From: Trinickia symbiotica
GTDB taxonomy: Bacteria > Pseudomonadota > Gammaproteobacteria > Burkholderiales > Burkholderiaceae
Reading direction: 5' to 3'
Length of the DNA stretch: 64,000 nucleotides
Assembly: GCF_002934455.1 (NCBI RefSeq)
Contig: NZ_PTIR01000005.1
Coordinates: 124,001-188,000 of the forward strand
Shown here: piece by piece, positions 45,760-54,474 of the stretch
Position numbering within the stretch: the stretch's first letter is position 1
How the letters are laid out: every line of letters begins with the position of its first letter
Program-made: the position numbers and the translations under genes
The notes under the pieces: model-generated
Database searches by the model: none
What the model was told of the DNA's origin: nothing
The model's input: the letters and a program-made list of their open reading frames with translations, nothing else

Positions 45760-46437
45760 ATGAACAACGCACAAGATTTATCGATCGTTTCACTCGTTCT
45801 GAATGCCAGCGTGCTTGCACAGGCGGTCATGGGGCTCCTGCTGCTGCTGTCGCTGATGTCGTGGACTTTCATCTTCCGCAAGTGGTTCGCGATCCGGCGC
45901 GCACGAGGACAGACGGAGCGGTTCGAGCGCGACTTCTGGTCGGGCGGGGATTTGCACGCGCTCTATCAAAGCGCGGCGAACAATCGGCACACGATCGGCG
46001 CGCTCGAGCGGATCTTCGAATCGGGCATGCGCGAGTTTCTGAAAGCCAAGGAAAAGCGGATCGCCGATGCGGGCGCGATTCTCGATGGCGCGCGCCGGGC
46101 GATGCGCGCGGCGTTTCAGCGCGAGATGGACGTGCTCGAGGCCAACCTTGCGTTTCTCGCTTCGGTGGGCTCGGTGAGCCCCTACATCGGTCTTTTCGGC
46201 ACCGTCTGGGGGATCATGAATGCGTTTCGGGGTCTCGCCAATGTCCAGCAGGCGACGCTCGCGAACGTGGCGCCCGGGATCGCTGAAGCGCTGACGGCAA
46301 CGGCGATCGGCCTTTTTGCCGCGATTCCGGCTGTCGTGGCCTATAACCGTTACGCGCACGACATCGATCGCCTCGCGATCCGCTTCGAAACGTTCATCGA
46401 AGAGTTCTCGAACATCTTGCAGCGCCAGGCGCATTAA
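45760..46437 (+). CDS. tolQ: Tol-Pal system proton-channel subunit TolQ
   Basis: 225 residues, inner-membrane MotA/TolQ/ExbB family. TM1 is LAQAVMGLLLLLSLMSWTFI; TM2 and TM3 surround SVSPYIGLFGTVWGIMNAF and EALTATAIGLFAAIPAVVAYN. With TolR it uses proton flow to drive TolA and keep the outer membrane constricted at division. tolR begins 10 bp after its stop. Confidence 0.97.
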   Translation: MNNAQDLSIVSLVLNASVLAQAVMGLLLLLSLMSWTFIFRKWFAIRRARGQTERFERDFWSGGDLHALYQSAANNRHTIGALERIFESGMREFLKAKEKRIADAGAILDGARRAMRAAFQREMDVLEANLAFLASVGSVSPYIGLFGTVWGIMNAFRGLANVQQATLANVAPGIAEALTATAIGLFAAIPAVVAYNRYAHDIDRLAIRFETFIEEFSNILQRQAH

Positions 46438-46447
46438 GGGGTACGCG

Positions 46448-46897
46448 ATGGCCGGCTCCATCAATCGATCCAGCATGCGCGGCGGGCGTTCACGCCGCGC
46501 GATGGCCGACATCAACGTCGTGCCGTATATCGACGTCATGCTGGTGCTGCTCGTGATCTTCATGGTCACGGCACCGCTCGTCGCACCGTCGATCGTGAAC
46601 CTGCCGACCGTCGGCGGCGCAGCGCCGCAACAGCAGACGCCGCCCGTCATCGTCAATATCCGCGCGGACGGCAGGATGAGCGTACGCTACAAGGATGATG
46701 ACGGCGCGACTCAGCAGGAGGAAATGACCCGCCTGGACCTCGACAGCTTCGTGACCGACCGGGAGGCCTCGCATCCCGATCAGCCGGTGGTGATAGCGGC
46801 CGATAAAACCGTGCAGTACGAGACGGTGATGAATGTGATGTCCGATTTGAAGGCGCGCGGCGTCAAACGTGTGGGGCTGCTCGTCAAATCGCAATGA
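46448..46897 (+). CDS. tolR: Tol-Pal system proton-channel subunit TolR
   Basis: 149 residues from ATG 46448. A short cytoplasmic part precedes the single helix DINVVPYIDVMLVLLVIFMV, with the essential proton-path Asp in YIDVML. A periplasmic ExbD/TolR domain follows (PPVIVNIRADGRMSVRY through VMSDLKARGVKRVGLL). Its stop overlaps the tolA start, so translation is coupled. Confidence 0.97.
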   Translation: MAGSINRSSMRGGRSRRAMADINVVPYIDVMLVLLVIFMVTAPLVAPSIVNLPTVGGAAPQQQTPPVIVNIRADGRMSVRYKDDDGATQQEEMTRLDLDSFVTDREASHPDQPVVIAADKTVQYETVMNVMSDLKARGVKRVGLLVKSQ

Positions 46898-47895
46898 ACC
46901 GCAGGAAGTCCAACTATCCGTTGCAGCCGCCCCGCGAACGCGGGACGTGGCGCGCGTTCGCGCTCGCGCTGCTGATGCACGTGCTGCTCGGGCTCTTTCT
47001 CTACCACGGCATTCACTGGCAAAACAGCACGCCGGCCGGGGCCGAGGCGGAGCTCTGGACCGAAACGCCGCAGCAGCCCGCACCGCGCCCCGCTCCTCCG
47101 CCGCCCGCGCGCGTCGCACCGGTGCCGCCCGTCGATCAGGAGCAGGCCGACATCGCATTGCAAGAGAAGAAGCGTAAGGAGCAGGAGGCGGCGCGCGCCG
47201 CTCAGCTCGCCGAGCAGCAGCGCCAGCAGCAGCTCGCCGCACAGGAAGCGGAGGCCAAGCGCCAACGTCAGCTGGCGCAGCAGCAAGCCGAGCTCGCCGC
47301 TCAGAAAGCCGCCGCCGACAAGCTCAAGCAGCAGCAACAGGCCGAAAAACTGAAACAGCAGCAGCTCGCCGAGCAGCAGAAGAAGCTCGAAGAGCAAAAG
47401 CTCGAGCAGCAGAAGCAGGAGCAACTCAAGCAACAGCAGCTCGCCGAGCAGAAGAAGGCGGAGGCCGAGAAGGCCGCCAAGGCGAAAGCCGAGCAGTTGG
47501 CGAAGCAAAAGCAGCTCGATCAGGAACGGCGGACCCGGCTTGCGCAGCTGCAGGGGCTGGCCGGCGAGAGCGAGACCGGCAACGGCCTCGCGAAGAGCGG
47601 CAACGGCACGGGCTCGGGCGGGACGGCCACGTCGCCGGGGTATGCGGACAAAGTCCGCCGCCGCGTGCGGCCGAACATCGTCTGGGCCGGCGATACGCAA
47701 GGCCTCGAGACGGTGATTGCGGTGCGTTGCTCGCCGACGGGTACGCTGCTGTCCGCGAGCGTTCAGCGCGGCAGCGGCAATCCGCAATGGGACGAGGCAG
47801 CGCTGCGCGCCGTCCAAAAGTCCGACCCGATGCCGCTCGACGATAACGGGCGGACGCCGGCTAGCTTCACGATCACGATGCGGCCGGCCGGCTGA
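46894..47895 (+). CDS. tolA: Tol-Pal system energy-transducing protein TolA
   Basis: 333 residues. A membrane anchor near residues 20-40 (FALALLMHVLLGLFLYHGI) with an SHLS-like His is followed by a Pro-rich stretch, a long Gln/Lys/Ala/Glu coiled coil (about 85-215) and a C-terminal TonB/TolA domain from YADKVRRRVRPNIVWAGD onward. The domain binds TolB and Pal across the periplasm. The Gln-rich repeats are typical for beta-proteobacteria. Confidence 0.95.
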   Translation: MNRRKSNYPLQPPRERGTWRAFALALLMHVLLGLFLYHGIHWQNSTPAGAEAELWTETPQQPAPRPAPPPPARVAPVPPVDQEQADIALQEKKRKEQEAARAAQLAEQQRQQQLAAQEAEAKRQRQLAQQQAELAAQKAAADKLKQQQQAEKLKQQQLAEQQKKLEEQKLEQQKQEQLKQQQLAEQKKAEAEKAAKAKAEQLAKQKQLDQERRTRLAQLQGLAGESETGNGLAKSGNGTGSGGTATSPGYADKVRRRVRPNIVWAGDTQGLETVIAVRCSPTGTLLSASVQRGSGNPQWDEAALRAVQKSDPMPLDDNGRTPASFTITMRPAG

Positions 47896-48031
47896 GTGGG
47901 CGTGCGGACTCGGGGACATGGATAGCCGGACGGCGACGCATCGAAGCGCCTTCCTCCAACGGAGGAACGAAACGTGCGTTTGCTAGTCTCTTTTCAGTTG
48001 TGACAATTCTTGGTCTTTTGGGAAATCCGGC

Positions 48032-49324
48032 ATGAGTTTGATGACGAAGCGAGGCTTGAGGACATTGTTGGCATCTTGCCTGATCGCGGCGGGCAGCGCC
48101 GCCCATGCGCAGCTGAACGTTCTCGTGACAGGCGTGGGCTCCACGCAATTTCCGATTGCAACCGCGAACTTCGCCCACGAAGCGAGCTCGCCGCAGCAGA
48201 TCAGCCAGATCGTCCGTGACGATCTCAAGCGCAGCGGCAAGTTCACGAATGTCGACGCCGGCAGCACGCCCGTCGCCGAAACCGATTCCGTCGATCTCGG
48301 CGCCTGGAAGGCGAAGGGTGCCGACGCGTTCGTCGACGGCAGCGTGACGCCGCTCGCCAACGGGCAATATCAGATCCGGTTCCGGCTCTACGACACCGTC
48401 AAGCAGCAAAACCTCGGCGGCCTCGAGCTCACGACGCCGGCCAGCGGGCTGCGCATGACGGCGCACAAGGTGGCCGACTACATCTACGAGAAGCTGCTCG
48501 GCACGCGCGGCGTGTTCGCGACGCGCCTTTCGTACGTGATGAAAAGCGGTAACCGCTATCTGCTGCAAGTCTCCGATTCCGACGGCCAGGACGTGCACGT
48601 GGCATTGTCGAGCCCCGAGCCGATCATCTCGCCGGCCTGGTCCCCGGACGGCACGAAGGTCGCCTACGTCTCGTTCGAGAAGCGCAAGCCGATCGTGTAC
48701 GTTCATGACCTGCCGACGGGTCACCGCGTGATCATCTCGGATCAGAAAGGCAACAACAGCGCCCCCGCGTGGTCGCCCGACGGGCGTACGCTGGCCGTCG
48801 CACTGTCGCGTACGGGCAACACTCAGATCTGGGCCGTCAACGCCGACGGCAGCGGCTTGCGGCGCCTCACACAAGGCCCGACGATCGATACCGAGCCCTG
48901 CTATTCGCCCGATGGCCAATGGATTTACTTCACGAGCGATCGCGGCGGTCAGCCGCAAATCTATAAAATGCCGGCGCAAGGGGAAAGTGCCGGCTCAGCG
49001 CAGCGCGTGACTTTCACGGGGAGCTACAACACGAGTCCGCGTATCAGCCCGGACGGCAAGCAGCTCGCCTACATCTCGCGAGTGGGCGGAGAGTTCAAGC
49101 TGTACGTCATGGATTTGGCGAGCGGCGTGGCAACGGCGCTCACCGACACGGGACACGACGAATCGCCGAGCTTCGCGGCGAATGGTCAGTACATCCTTTA
49201 CGCCACTCAGGTGAACGGCCGTGGCGTGTTGGCCGCTGTTTCGACCGACGGTCGGACGCGGCAAATCCTGTCCGTTCCGGGCGGCAGCGTGCGTGAGCCG
49301 TCCTGGGGTCCATTCATGCAGTGA
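48032..49324 (+). CDS. tolB: Tol-Pal system periplasmic propeller protein TolB
   Basis: 430 residues. The signal peptide is [20 protein letters not shown] and cuts after AHA; the mature N-terminus [10 protein letters not shown] begins the domain that contacts TolA and Pal. The six-bladed propeller shows repeated SPDG blocks ([43 protein letters not shown] and [12 protein letters not shown]). It lies 136 bp after tolA and 31 bp before pal. Confidence 0.96.
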   Translation: MSLMTKRGLRTLLASCLIAAGSAAHAQLNVLVTGVGSTQFPIATANFAHEASSPQQISQIVRDDLKRSGKFTNVDAGSTPVAETDSVDLGAWKAKGADAFVDGSVTPLANGQYQIRFRLYDTVKQQNLGGLELTTPASGLRMTAHKVADYIYEKLLGTRGVFATRLSYVMKSGNRYLLQVSDSDGQDVHVALSSPEPIISPAWSPDGTKVAYVSFEKRKPIVYVHDLPTGHRVIISDQKGNNSAPAWSPDGRTLAVALSRTGNTQIWAVNADGSGLRRLTQGPTIDTEPCYSPDGQWIYFTSDRGGQPQIYKMPAQGESAGSAQRVTFTGSYNTSPRISPDGKQLAYISRVGGEFKLYVMDLASGVATALTDTGHDESPSFAANGQYILYATQVNGRGVLAAVSTDGRTRQILSVPGGSVREPSWGPFMQ

Positions 49325-49355
49325 TTTATGCAATGACACACAAGGAGAGTAAGAA

Positions 49356-49853
49356 ATGACGTCCAAACTTCGTATGGTGTTCGCGGCTCTGCTCGTGGGC
49401 GTTTTGGCGGCTTGCCACCAAGGCGTGAAGCTCAACGAGAACGCAAGCAAGGGCAACGTCGGCACGCAGCCGAACCCGAACGCTGTCGCGCCGGTCACCG
49501 TCGATGAGTTGAACAACCCGAACAGCCCGCTCGCCAAGCGCAGCGTGTACTTCGACTTCGACAAGTACGACGTGAAGGAACAAGACATGGCGACGCTGCA
49601 AGCGCATGCGAACTACCTGCGCTCGCATCCGGACCGTCACATCCTGATTCAGGGCAATACGGACCCGCGCGGCACGAGCGAGTACAACCTCGCGCTGGGC
49701 CAGAAGCGTGCGCAAGCGGTGCTCAATGTGCTGAAGACCGACGGCGTCAATGCCAGCCAAATGGAAGCCGTCAGCCTCGGCAAGGAAAAGGCCAGCGGTA
49801 CGGATGAAGCTGGTTGGGCACAAGACCGCCGCGCCGACCTCGTCTATCAGTAA
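49356..49853 (+). CDS. pal: Peptidoglycan-associated lipoprotein Pal
   Basis: 165 residues. The lipobox is LAAC with Cys20 as the lipid anchor in the outer membrane. The OmpA-like domain shows VYFDFDKYDVKEQD, the peptidoglycan-binding IQGNTDPRGTSEYNLALGQKRA and DRRADLVYQ. AAGGAGAG precedes the ATG. It joins the outer membrane to peptidoglycan and TolB. Confidence 0.97.
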   Translation: MTSKLRMVFAALLVGVLAACHQGVKLNENASKGNVGTQPNPNAVAPVTVDELNNPNSPLAKRSVYFDFDKYDVKEQDMATLQAHANYLRSHPDRHILIQGNTDPRGTSEYNLALGQKRAQAVLNVLKTDGVNASQMEAVSLGKEKASGTDEAGWAQDRRADLVYQ

Positions 49854-49871
49854 ACAGTAACAGGCGACAAT

Positions 49872-50621
49872 ATGAACCCCCGTTTTTCCTGGCTGCGCGG
49901 TGCCGCAGCTGCATGCGTGGCCGCTTCGGCACTCGTTGCCGGGCCGGCGCACGCGGGCCTGTTCGACGACGATCAGGCGCGCCAGGCGATCCTCGACTTG
50001 CGAGCGAAGACGGACAACCTCGCGAGTCAGCTTTCGGCTGCCAAGCAGACCATCCTCGATCAATCCAACCGGCTCGACCAGCTCAATCAGCAGGTCGCGA
50101 CGCTGCGCGGTCAGAACGAGGATCTGACGAACCAGGTGACCACCCTGCAAAAGCAGCAGAAGGACTACTATGCCGATCTCGACGGCCGGCTCAAGAAACT
50201 CGAGCCGCAGCAGGCGACGATCGACGGCGTGCAGGGCACGGTGCAGCCAGGCGAAACGGAAGCGTTCAATCAGGCGTCGCAGCAGTTTCGCAGCGGCGAC
50301 TTCAAAGGCGCCGCCGCCTCGTTTCGCGAGTTCATCAACAAGTACCCGCAAAGCCCGTATCAGCCGACGGCGCAGTACTGGCTCGGCAACGCACTGTACG
50401 CGCTGCGAGACTACAAGGGTTCGACGGCGATCTGGCAGAGCGTCGTGAAGAACTACCCGCAGCATCCGCGCGCACCCGAGGCATTGCTCGCGATCGCCAA
50501 CAATCAGCTCGAGCAGGGCCAGAAGGCGGCGGCCCGCAAGACGCTGCAGGAGATCGTTTCGCAGTACTCAGGATCGGACGTGGCACAGTCGGCGCAAAGC
50601 AAGCTTGCGCAGATCAAGTGA
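49872..50621 (+). CDS. cpoB: Cell division coordinator CpoB (YbgF)
   Basis: 249 residues. A signal peptide ends near GPAHAGLF; an N-terminal coiled coil (about 35-110, rich in Leu heptads) trimerises, and the C-terminal TPR domain spans FNQASQQFRSGDFKGAAASF, YWLGNALYALRDYKGS and PEALLAIANNQLEQGQ. CpoB links Tol-Pal with PBP1b during septation. It closes the operon, 24 bp before the tRNA gene. Confidence 0.96.
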   Translation: MNPRFSWLRGAAAACVAASALVAGPAHAGLFDDDQARQAILDLRAKTDNLASQLSAAKQTILDQSNRLDQLNQQVATLRGQNEDLTNQVTTLQKQQKDYYADLDGRLKKLEPQQATIDGVQGTVQPGETEAFNQASQQFRSGDFKGAAASFREFINKYPQSPYQPTAQYWLGNALYALRDYKGSTAIWQSVVKNYPQHPRAPEALLAIANNQLEQGQKAAARKTLQEIVSQYSGSDVAQSAQSKLAQIK

Positions 50622-50645
50622 TGCGTCTATAATCTTGCGTCTTTC

Positions 50646-50721
50646 GGGTCGTTAGCTCAGCTGGTAGAGCAGCGGACTTTTAATCCGTTGGTCACTGGTT
50701 CGAATCCAGTACGGCCTACCA
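50646..50721 (+). tRNA. tRNA-Lys (UUU)
   Basis: A 76-nt cloverleaf with encoded CCA. The acceptor GGGTCGT pairs with ACGGCCT (two G-U), the D-arm is GCTCAGCTGGTAGAGC, the anticodon loop is ACTTTTAAT with TTT, and the T-arm is GGTTCGAATCC. It is read with the tol operon and is followed by a terminator. Confidence 0.98.
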
Positions 50722-50726
50722 AAATT

Positions 50727-50770
50727 GAAAAGGGCTACAGCGCTTTGCGTCTGTAGCCCTTTTTGTTTTT
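50727..50770 (+). terminator. Rho-independent terminator after tRNA-Lys
   Basis: AAAAGGGCTACAG and CTGTAGCCCTTTT form a 13-bp stem around a 10-nt loop, followed by TTTTTGTTTTT. It ends the tol-pal/tRNA transcript. Confidence 0.95.
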
Positions 50771-50825
50771 CGACCGTCAACGAAGTGCCAACCACGTTGA
50801 CGCAACGGCGAGCCGGTGTTCAACC

Positions 50826-51197
50826 TCAATGGCTGCTATTCGCGGTCGCTTCGATCTCGTCGGTATCCCATTTCCCACGGCGCATAGCGTCGGCCAACAT
50901 CCCCAAAGTCAACGGCACGAGCGCCGGCCGGCGAAATCGTTTGGAAAACAGCCCCAGGAACGATGACAGTAGCTGCTGACCTTCCGGGCTGAAGTAGCGC
51001 CGGTACGGGAATCCTTGCGCCTGCACGTTGAATGTCGCGGCCCACCTATCGATGAATTCGACCGCGTCGAGTCCGGTGAGGCCGAGGTCATCTTCAAGGC
51101 GCGACGCGGGCTGTAAATTCAATCGGCCACCGAACAGTGGACGGCCAAGCTCTTCCCGCGCGAACGCCTCCAGACGGTCCCATGTCGCATCTTTCAT
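50826..51197 (-). CDS. DUF1493 family protein (acyl-carrier-like)
   Basis: 123 residues. ASRLEDDLGLTGLDAVEFIDRW is the family motif, shaped like an acyl carrier protein with D/G-L-D at the prosthetic site but without the usual Asp-Ser-Leu. A C-terminal stretch (FLGLFSKRFRRPALVPLTLG) is basic and hydrophobic. Its ATG overlaps the stop of the upstream STM2901-like gene, so they are coupled. DUF1493 and STM2901 genes are neighbours in Salmonella too (STM2900-STM2901), which supports a joint function of unknown nature. Confidence 0.78.
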   Translation of the reverse strand: MKDATWDRLEAFAREELGRPLFGGRLNLQPASRLEDDLGLTGLDAVEFIDRWAATFNVQAQGFPYRRYFSPEGQQLLSSFLGLFSKRFRRPALVPLTLGMLADAMRRGKWDTDEIEATANSSH

Positions 51198-51628
51198 AGT
51201 GGCACCCGGTCGTCTGCTTTCGCGAGGCGGTTATAGGTCAAGACTGTATTGCGCATAATCATGAAAGCGTCTCGTGCCAAGAACAGCTCTCCGACGACCG
51301 GAATAGTTCGGCCAACGAACGCTCCTAGGTTTCGCGTAAAGCCTATCCGAACTCCGCTAAGTCCGACCTTGGTAATCATTGGCAAGCGCACCCGCAGCTT
51401 CAAGGGCAAGAGCTTCCGGGCAGTTAGCGAAGCGATCGATGTGCCTTGGGTCGCACCTGCGACTTTGCCCGGCACAGGCACGTCGGCCTGACCAAGCAAC
51501 ACAGCGGACGCGGCAGCCAAGTCATCAATGCCGAGTTGTTTTCGAGTCTCATCGAGCGCGACATAGACAAACAAATCAGCGGGTGTCAGGTTCTGGTGGA
51601 TGCCGTATGTGTACCGGTTATCGCTCAT
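51194..51628 (-). CDS. STM2901 family protein
   Basis: 144 residues. YTYGIHQNLTPADLFVYVALDETRKQLGIDDL opens the protein, then a Gly/Ala stretch (AAASAVLLGQADVPVPGKVAGAT) and a hydrophobic, basic C-terminal half (RTIPVVGELFLARDAFMIMRNTVL). The pattern is that of the STM2901 family, phage- or island-associated proteins of unknown function. It is the first gene of the pair with DUF1493. The 229 bp between it and the kinase stop hold no gene and are AT-richer than the flanks. Confidence 0.7.
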   Translation of the reverse strand: MSDNRYTYGIHQNLTPADLFVYVALDETRKQLGIDDLAAASAVLLGQADVPVPGKVAGATQGTSIASLTARKLLPLKLRVRLPMITKVGLSGVRIGFTRNLGAFVGRTIPVVGELFLARDAFMIMRNTVLTYNRLAKADDRVPL

Positions 51629-51857
51629 TTTTATCTCCGATCAGCTCGCGCCGGTTGCTGCTCTCTCAGCATGTTTGGAAAAGCGCGAAGCCGGTACTCT
51701 ACACGACCTGGATATACGGGCTAGCCGTACGCCGAAGCTATTCGGACGAATGGACCGGTGGAAGTATCGGAATCCGGCCGCTTGCAGTTGTGTTGTCGTT
51801 CTTCACCAGCACAAGCTACGGTGCGTGATAGAAATGATTGTAGTGCCGTGACACCGT

Positions 51858-54416
51858 TTACTCCGCCTGCGCATGCCCCATCGGCACGCGCACCGTGATG
51901 CAGGTGCCATGCCCCGGCGAGCTCGTCAGGCTGATCTCACCACCCAGCATCATCGCGCGCTCCTTCATCCCGGCAAGCCCAAACGACCGTCTGCGAATGG
52001 CAACCGGATCGAATCCCTTGCCGTCGTCGCGTATGTCGAGCACGCAGTAATCATCCGCCTGCTCGAGCGTCACGAAGACGTGTCGCGCATGCGCATGACG
52101 CGCGATGTTCGTCAGCGCCTCCTGGACGATGCGAAACACCGCGATCGAGCCCTCCTCGGCAAGCGACACCTGCTCGTCGGGCACGCACAGATGGCAGACG
52201 GCATCGCTCGTGCGCGAGAACTCCGCCGTCACCCATTCCAGCGCGGCGACGATCCCGGCATCGAGGACGGCCGGCCGCAGCGATGCCACGACGTCTCTCA
52301 CCACCTGCATCGTCGTATCGGCCAAGGGCAGCAGGTTCTGGATTGCCTCGGCGACGGCCGGATTCTCGCGCCCGAACCGCATGCGTAACGCGGATGCGCC
52401 CATGCGAAGCGCCGTCAATTGTTGTCCGAGCTCGTCATGCAGCTCGCGCGCAATGCGCTTGCGCTCTTCTTCGCGGGCTGTCTCGCGTCTGCTCGCGAGC
52501 TCCCTCAACAGATCATACGACTCGTGCAGCCGCTGCTCCGCTTCCATCCGCTCCGTGATGTCACGCCAGATCGTCAGCACGCTGTGCACGTCGCCCTGCG
52601 CATCGTATTCGGGCACGGCGTGCACGAACCAGCACGTTGGCTCACCTTGCCGCTCCCAGGCGAATTCGTCCTTGGCGGCGACGCCATGTTCAATGACGCC
52701 TTTCAACAGGCGCGCAAGGCTCTCGGTGACGGATTCCGGCAAATCGGAGACCTCGCTGACCTGCTTGCCGAGCACCTCATGCAGTTGCTGAGCCGTCACG
52801 TGCAGAAACTCGGGATTGACATAGATGCGCCGCAAGTCGCGATCGTAGCGAATGATGGGGTCCGGCGCGTTCTCCGCCAGCGTGCGATACGCGCGCTCGC
52901 TGTCCGAGAGCGCCAGCTCCGCCATCCTGAGCCGAGTGATATCGCGCGCAATACCGAGCACGCTGACGACCTTGCCCTCCTCATCCTTCTCAGGCACGTG
53001 TCGGACCTCGAACACGTGCCAGTCATCGCCGGTGCGCCACCGCGCCTCGTACTCGTTTGGCACCCCCTCCGCGAAAGCGCGACGAACGCAGGCTTCGAGC
53101 TGCGCGTTCTGTCCCGGCTCGCCCGCGAGATCGAGTTCGTCCAGCCTCTTACCGATAAAGTCTTCCTGTGCTATGCCGAACGCACTCGATACCGCGGGGT
53201 TCACATAAATGTGCCTGCACTCGCTATCGAACCGCACGATGAAATCAGGGAAGTTTTCGGTCAGCGTACGGAAGAGCTGCTCGCTACGCTTGAGCTCATC
53301 GATGTCGCGGCTGATCGCAAGCAGGCTTACCACGTCGCCCTTGGGCGCGAACTCGGGAACGATTCGCGTATGCACCCAGCGCATTCGACCATCCACATCG
53401 CGGATCCCCACTTCCCGCGCCACCTCGGTACCTGTCTCCATCGCCCGCCGCAAAAAGGCGGTATACGCCGCGACGTCGACGATCGACGAGCACTGTTCGG
53501 ACGTGGTGCCGAGCACATCACTCGCGGGCCTTCCCATGACCGCCAATATCGCGGGATTCATGTAGACGCGACGGTATGCGCGGTCGTAACGCGTGATGTA
53601 GTCGGGCGAGTGCTCGACGACGGCCCGAAACGCCTGCTCGCTCGCATGCAGTTGGTCTTGCTCCTTCTTTCTCTCGGTGATGTCGCGCCCGATCGCGAAC
53701 GCGCCGACGATTTCTCCGTCATTGCGACGCTCGGCAATGAGGCGGATATGGTGATGCCGCACACCCTCACCGATGTCAGGCAACTCCAGCTCGGTATCCC
53801 GCTCCCGCCCATCGCGCATCACTGCATCGAGCATCGCCTCGAATTCGAAGAATCGCACGTCCATCGCATGCTCGGCGGGCGTCTTGCCGAGCATTTGCGA
53901 GAGCGGCCGTTGCAGCGTCGCTTCAAGGCCGGAGTTCGCATAGATGAGACGACATTGGCGATCATATCGACAGACGATGTCGGGCGTCGCCTCCGCGAGC
54001 CTGCTGAATTGCGCCTCCAGCTCGAGCCGCAGCGCCAGCAGCGCCTGCTTCTCTTTCTCGGCCGTGATGTCGCGCGCAAGTGCTACGGCATACTCATTCC
54101 CGCCGGATTCCAAATAGCTCGTGCTGACTTCCACGGGAACGAGGCGCCCGTCCTTGCGACGATGAGCCGTTTCGACGAGCGACGTCCCGCGCTCGCGCAG
54201 CGTCACCCAGGCAGTCTCGTACCGCTCCGCATTCCAGGCCGGATCGATATCCGAGACTGTCATCCCCATCAGCTCGTCGATGCTGTATCCCAGCGTTCGG
54301 CATGCTGCCTCGTTGACATAAATAAAGCGGGCGTGCCGATCCATGAGATAGACGGCCTCGCGCACACGGTCGAGAGCGAAGCTCTTCAGCCGCAATAGTT
54401 CGTATGATTCCGTCAC
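51858..54416 (-). CDS. Multi-PAS hybrid-free sensor histidine kinase (HisKA_3, NarX-like)
   Basis: 852 residues with no membrane segment, so a cytosolic sensor. Five consecutive PAS domains start near residues 15, 135, 270, 390 and 520, each with the pattern RYDR.CR.IYVNPA or similar and ending in a DIT-type PAC segment (VALARDITAEKEKQ, FAIGRDITERKKEQ). The HisKA_3 dimerisation helix has the phosphoacceptor His660 in RIARELHDELGQQLTALR, followed by a HATPase with EALTNIARHAHA, DDGKGF and GLAGMKERA. Partners are LuxR/NarL-type response regulators, but none is near, so it is an orphan here. Confidence 0.92.
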   Translation of the reverse strand: MTESYELLRLKSFALDRVREAVYLMDRHARFIYVNEAACRTLGYSIDELMGMTVSDIDPAWNAERYETAWVTLRERGTSLVETAHRRKDGRLVPVEVSTSYLESGGNEYAVALARDITAEKEKQALLALRLELEAQFSRLAEATPDIVCRYDRQCRLIYANSGLEATLQRPLSQMLGKTPAEHAMDVRFFEFEAMLDAVMRDGRERDTELELPDIGEGVRHHHIRLIAERRNDGEIVGAFAIGRDITERKKEQDQLHASEQAFRAVVEHSPDYITRYDRAYRRVYMNPAILAVMGRPASDVLGTTSEQCSSIVDVAAYTAFLRRAMETGTEVAREVGIRDVDGRMRWVHTRIVPEFAPKGDVVSLLAISRDIDELKRSEQLFRTLTENFPDFIVRFDSECRHIYVNPAVSSAFGIAQEDFIGKRLDELDLAGEPGQNAQLEACVRRAFAEGVPNEYEARWRTGDDWHVFEVRHVPEKDEEGKVVSVLGIARDITRLRMAELALSDSERAYRTLAENAPDPIIRYDRDLRRIYVNPEFLHVTAQQLHEVLGKQVSEVSDLPESVTESLARLLKGVIEHGVAAKDEFAWERQGEPTCWFVHAVPEYDAQGDVHSVLTIWRDITERMEAEQRLHESYDLLRELASRRETAREEERKRIARELHDELGQQLTALRMGASALRMRFGRENPAVAEAIQNLLPLADTTMQVVRDVVASLRPAVLDAGIVAALEWVTAEFSRTSDAVCHLCVPDEQVSLAEEGSIAVFRIVQEALTNIARHAHARHVFVTLEQADDYCVLDIRDDGKGFDPVAIRRRSFGLAGMKERAMMLGGEISLTSSPGHGTCITVRVPMGHAQAE

Positions 54417-54474
54417 CGGGAGCCCCGTACTGACTTGACGATTGCGCCACTATAGCGTGAGCACGGCGGCGGCC

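Noticed and set aside
45623-45763. 46-codon plus-strand frame ending on the tolQ start codon
   Set aside because: No ribosome site or recognisable motif; the overlap with tolQ is not enough to call a leader peptide.
46894-47895. Repeat array or CRISPR in the tolA coding region
   Set aside because: The repetitive DNA encodes the Gln/Lys/Ala/Glu coiled coil of TolA. No CRISPR repeats with spacers were seen anywhere in the window.
50646-51857. Integrated element bounded by a repeat of the tRNA-Lys 3' end
   Set aside because: I looked for a second copy of the T-arm/CCA sequence in the following DNA and saw none, and there is no integrase gene.
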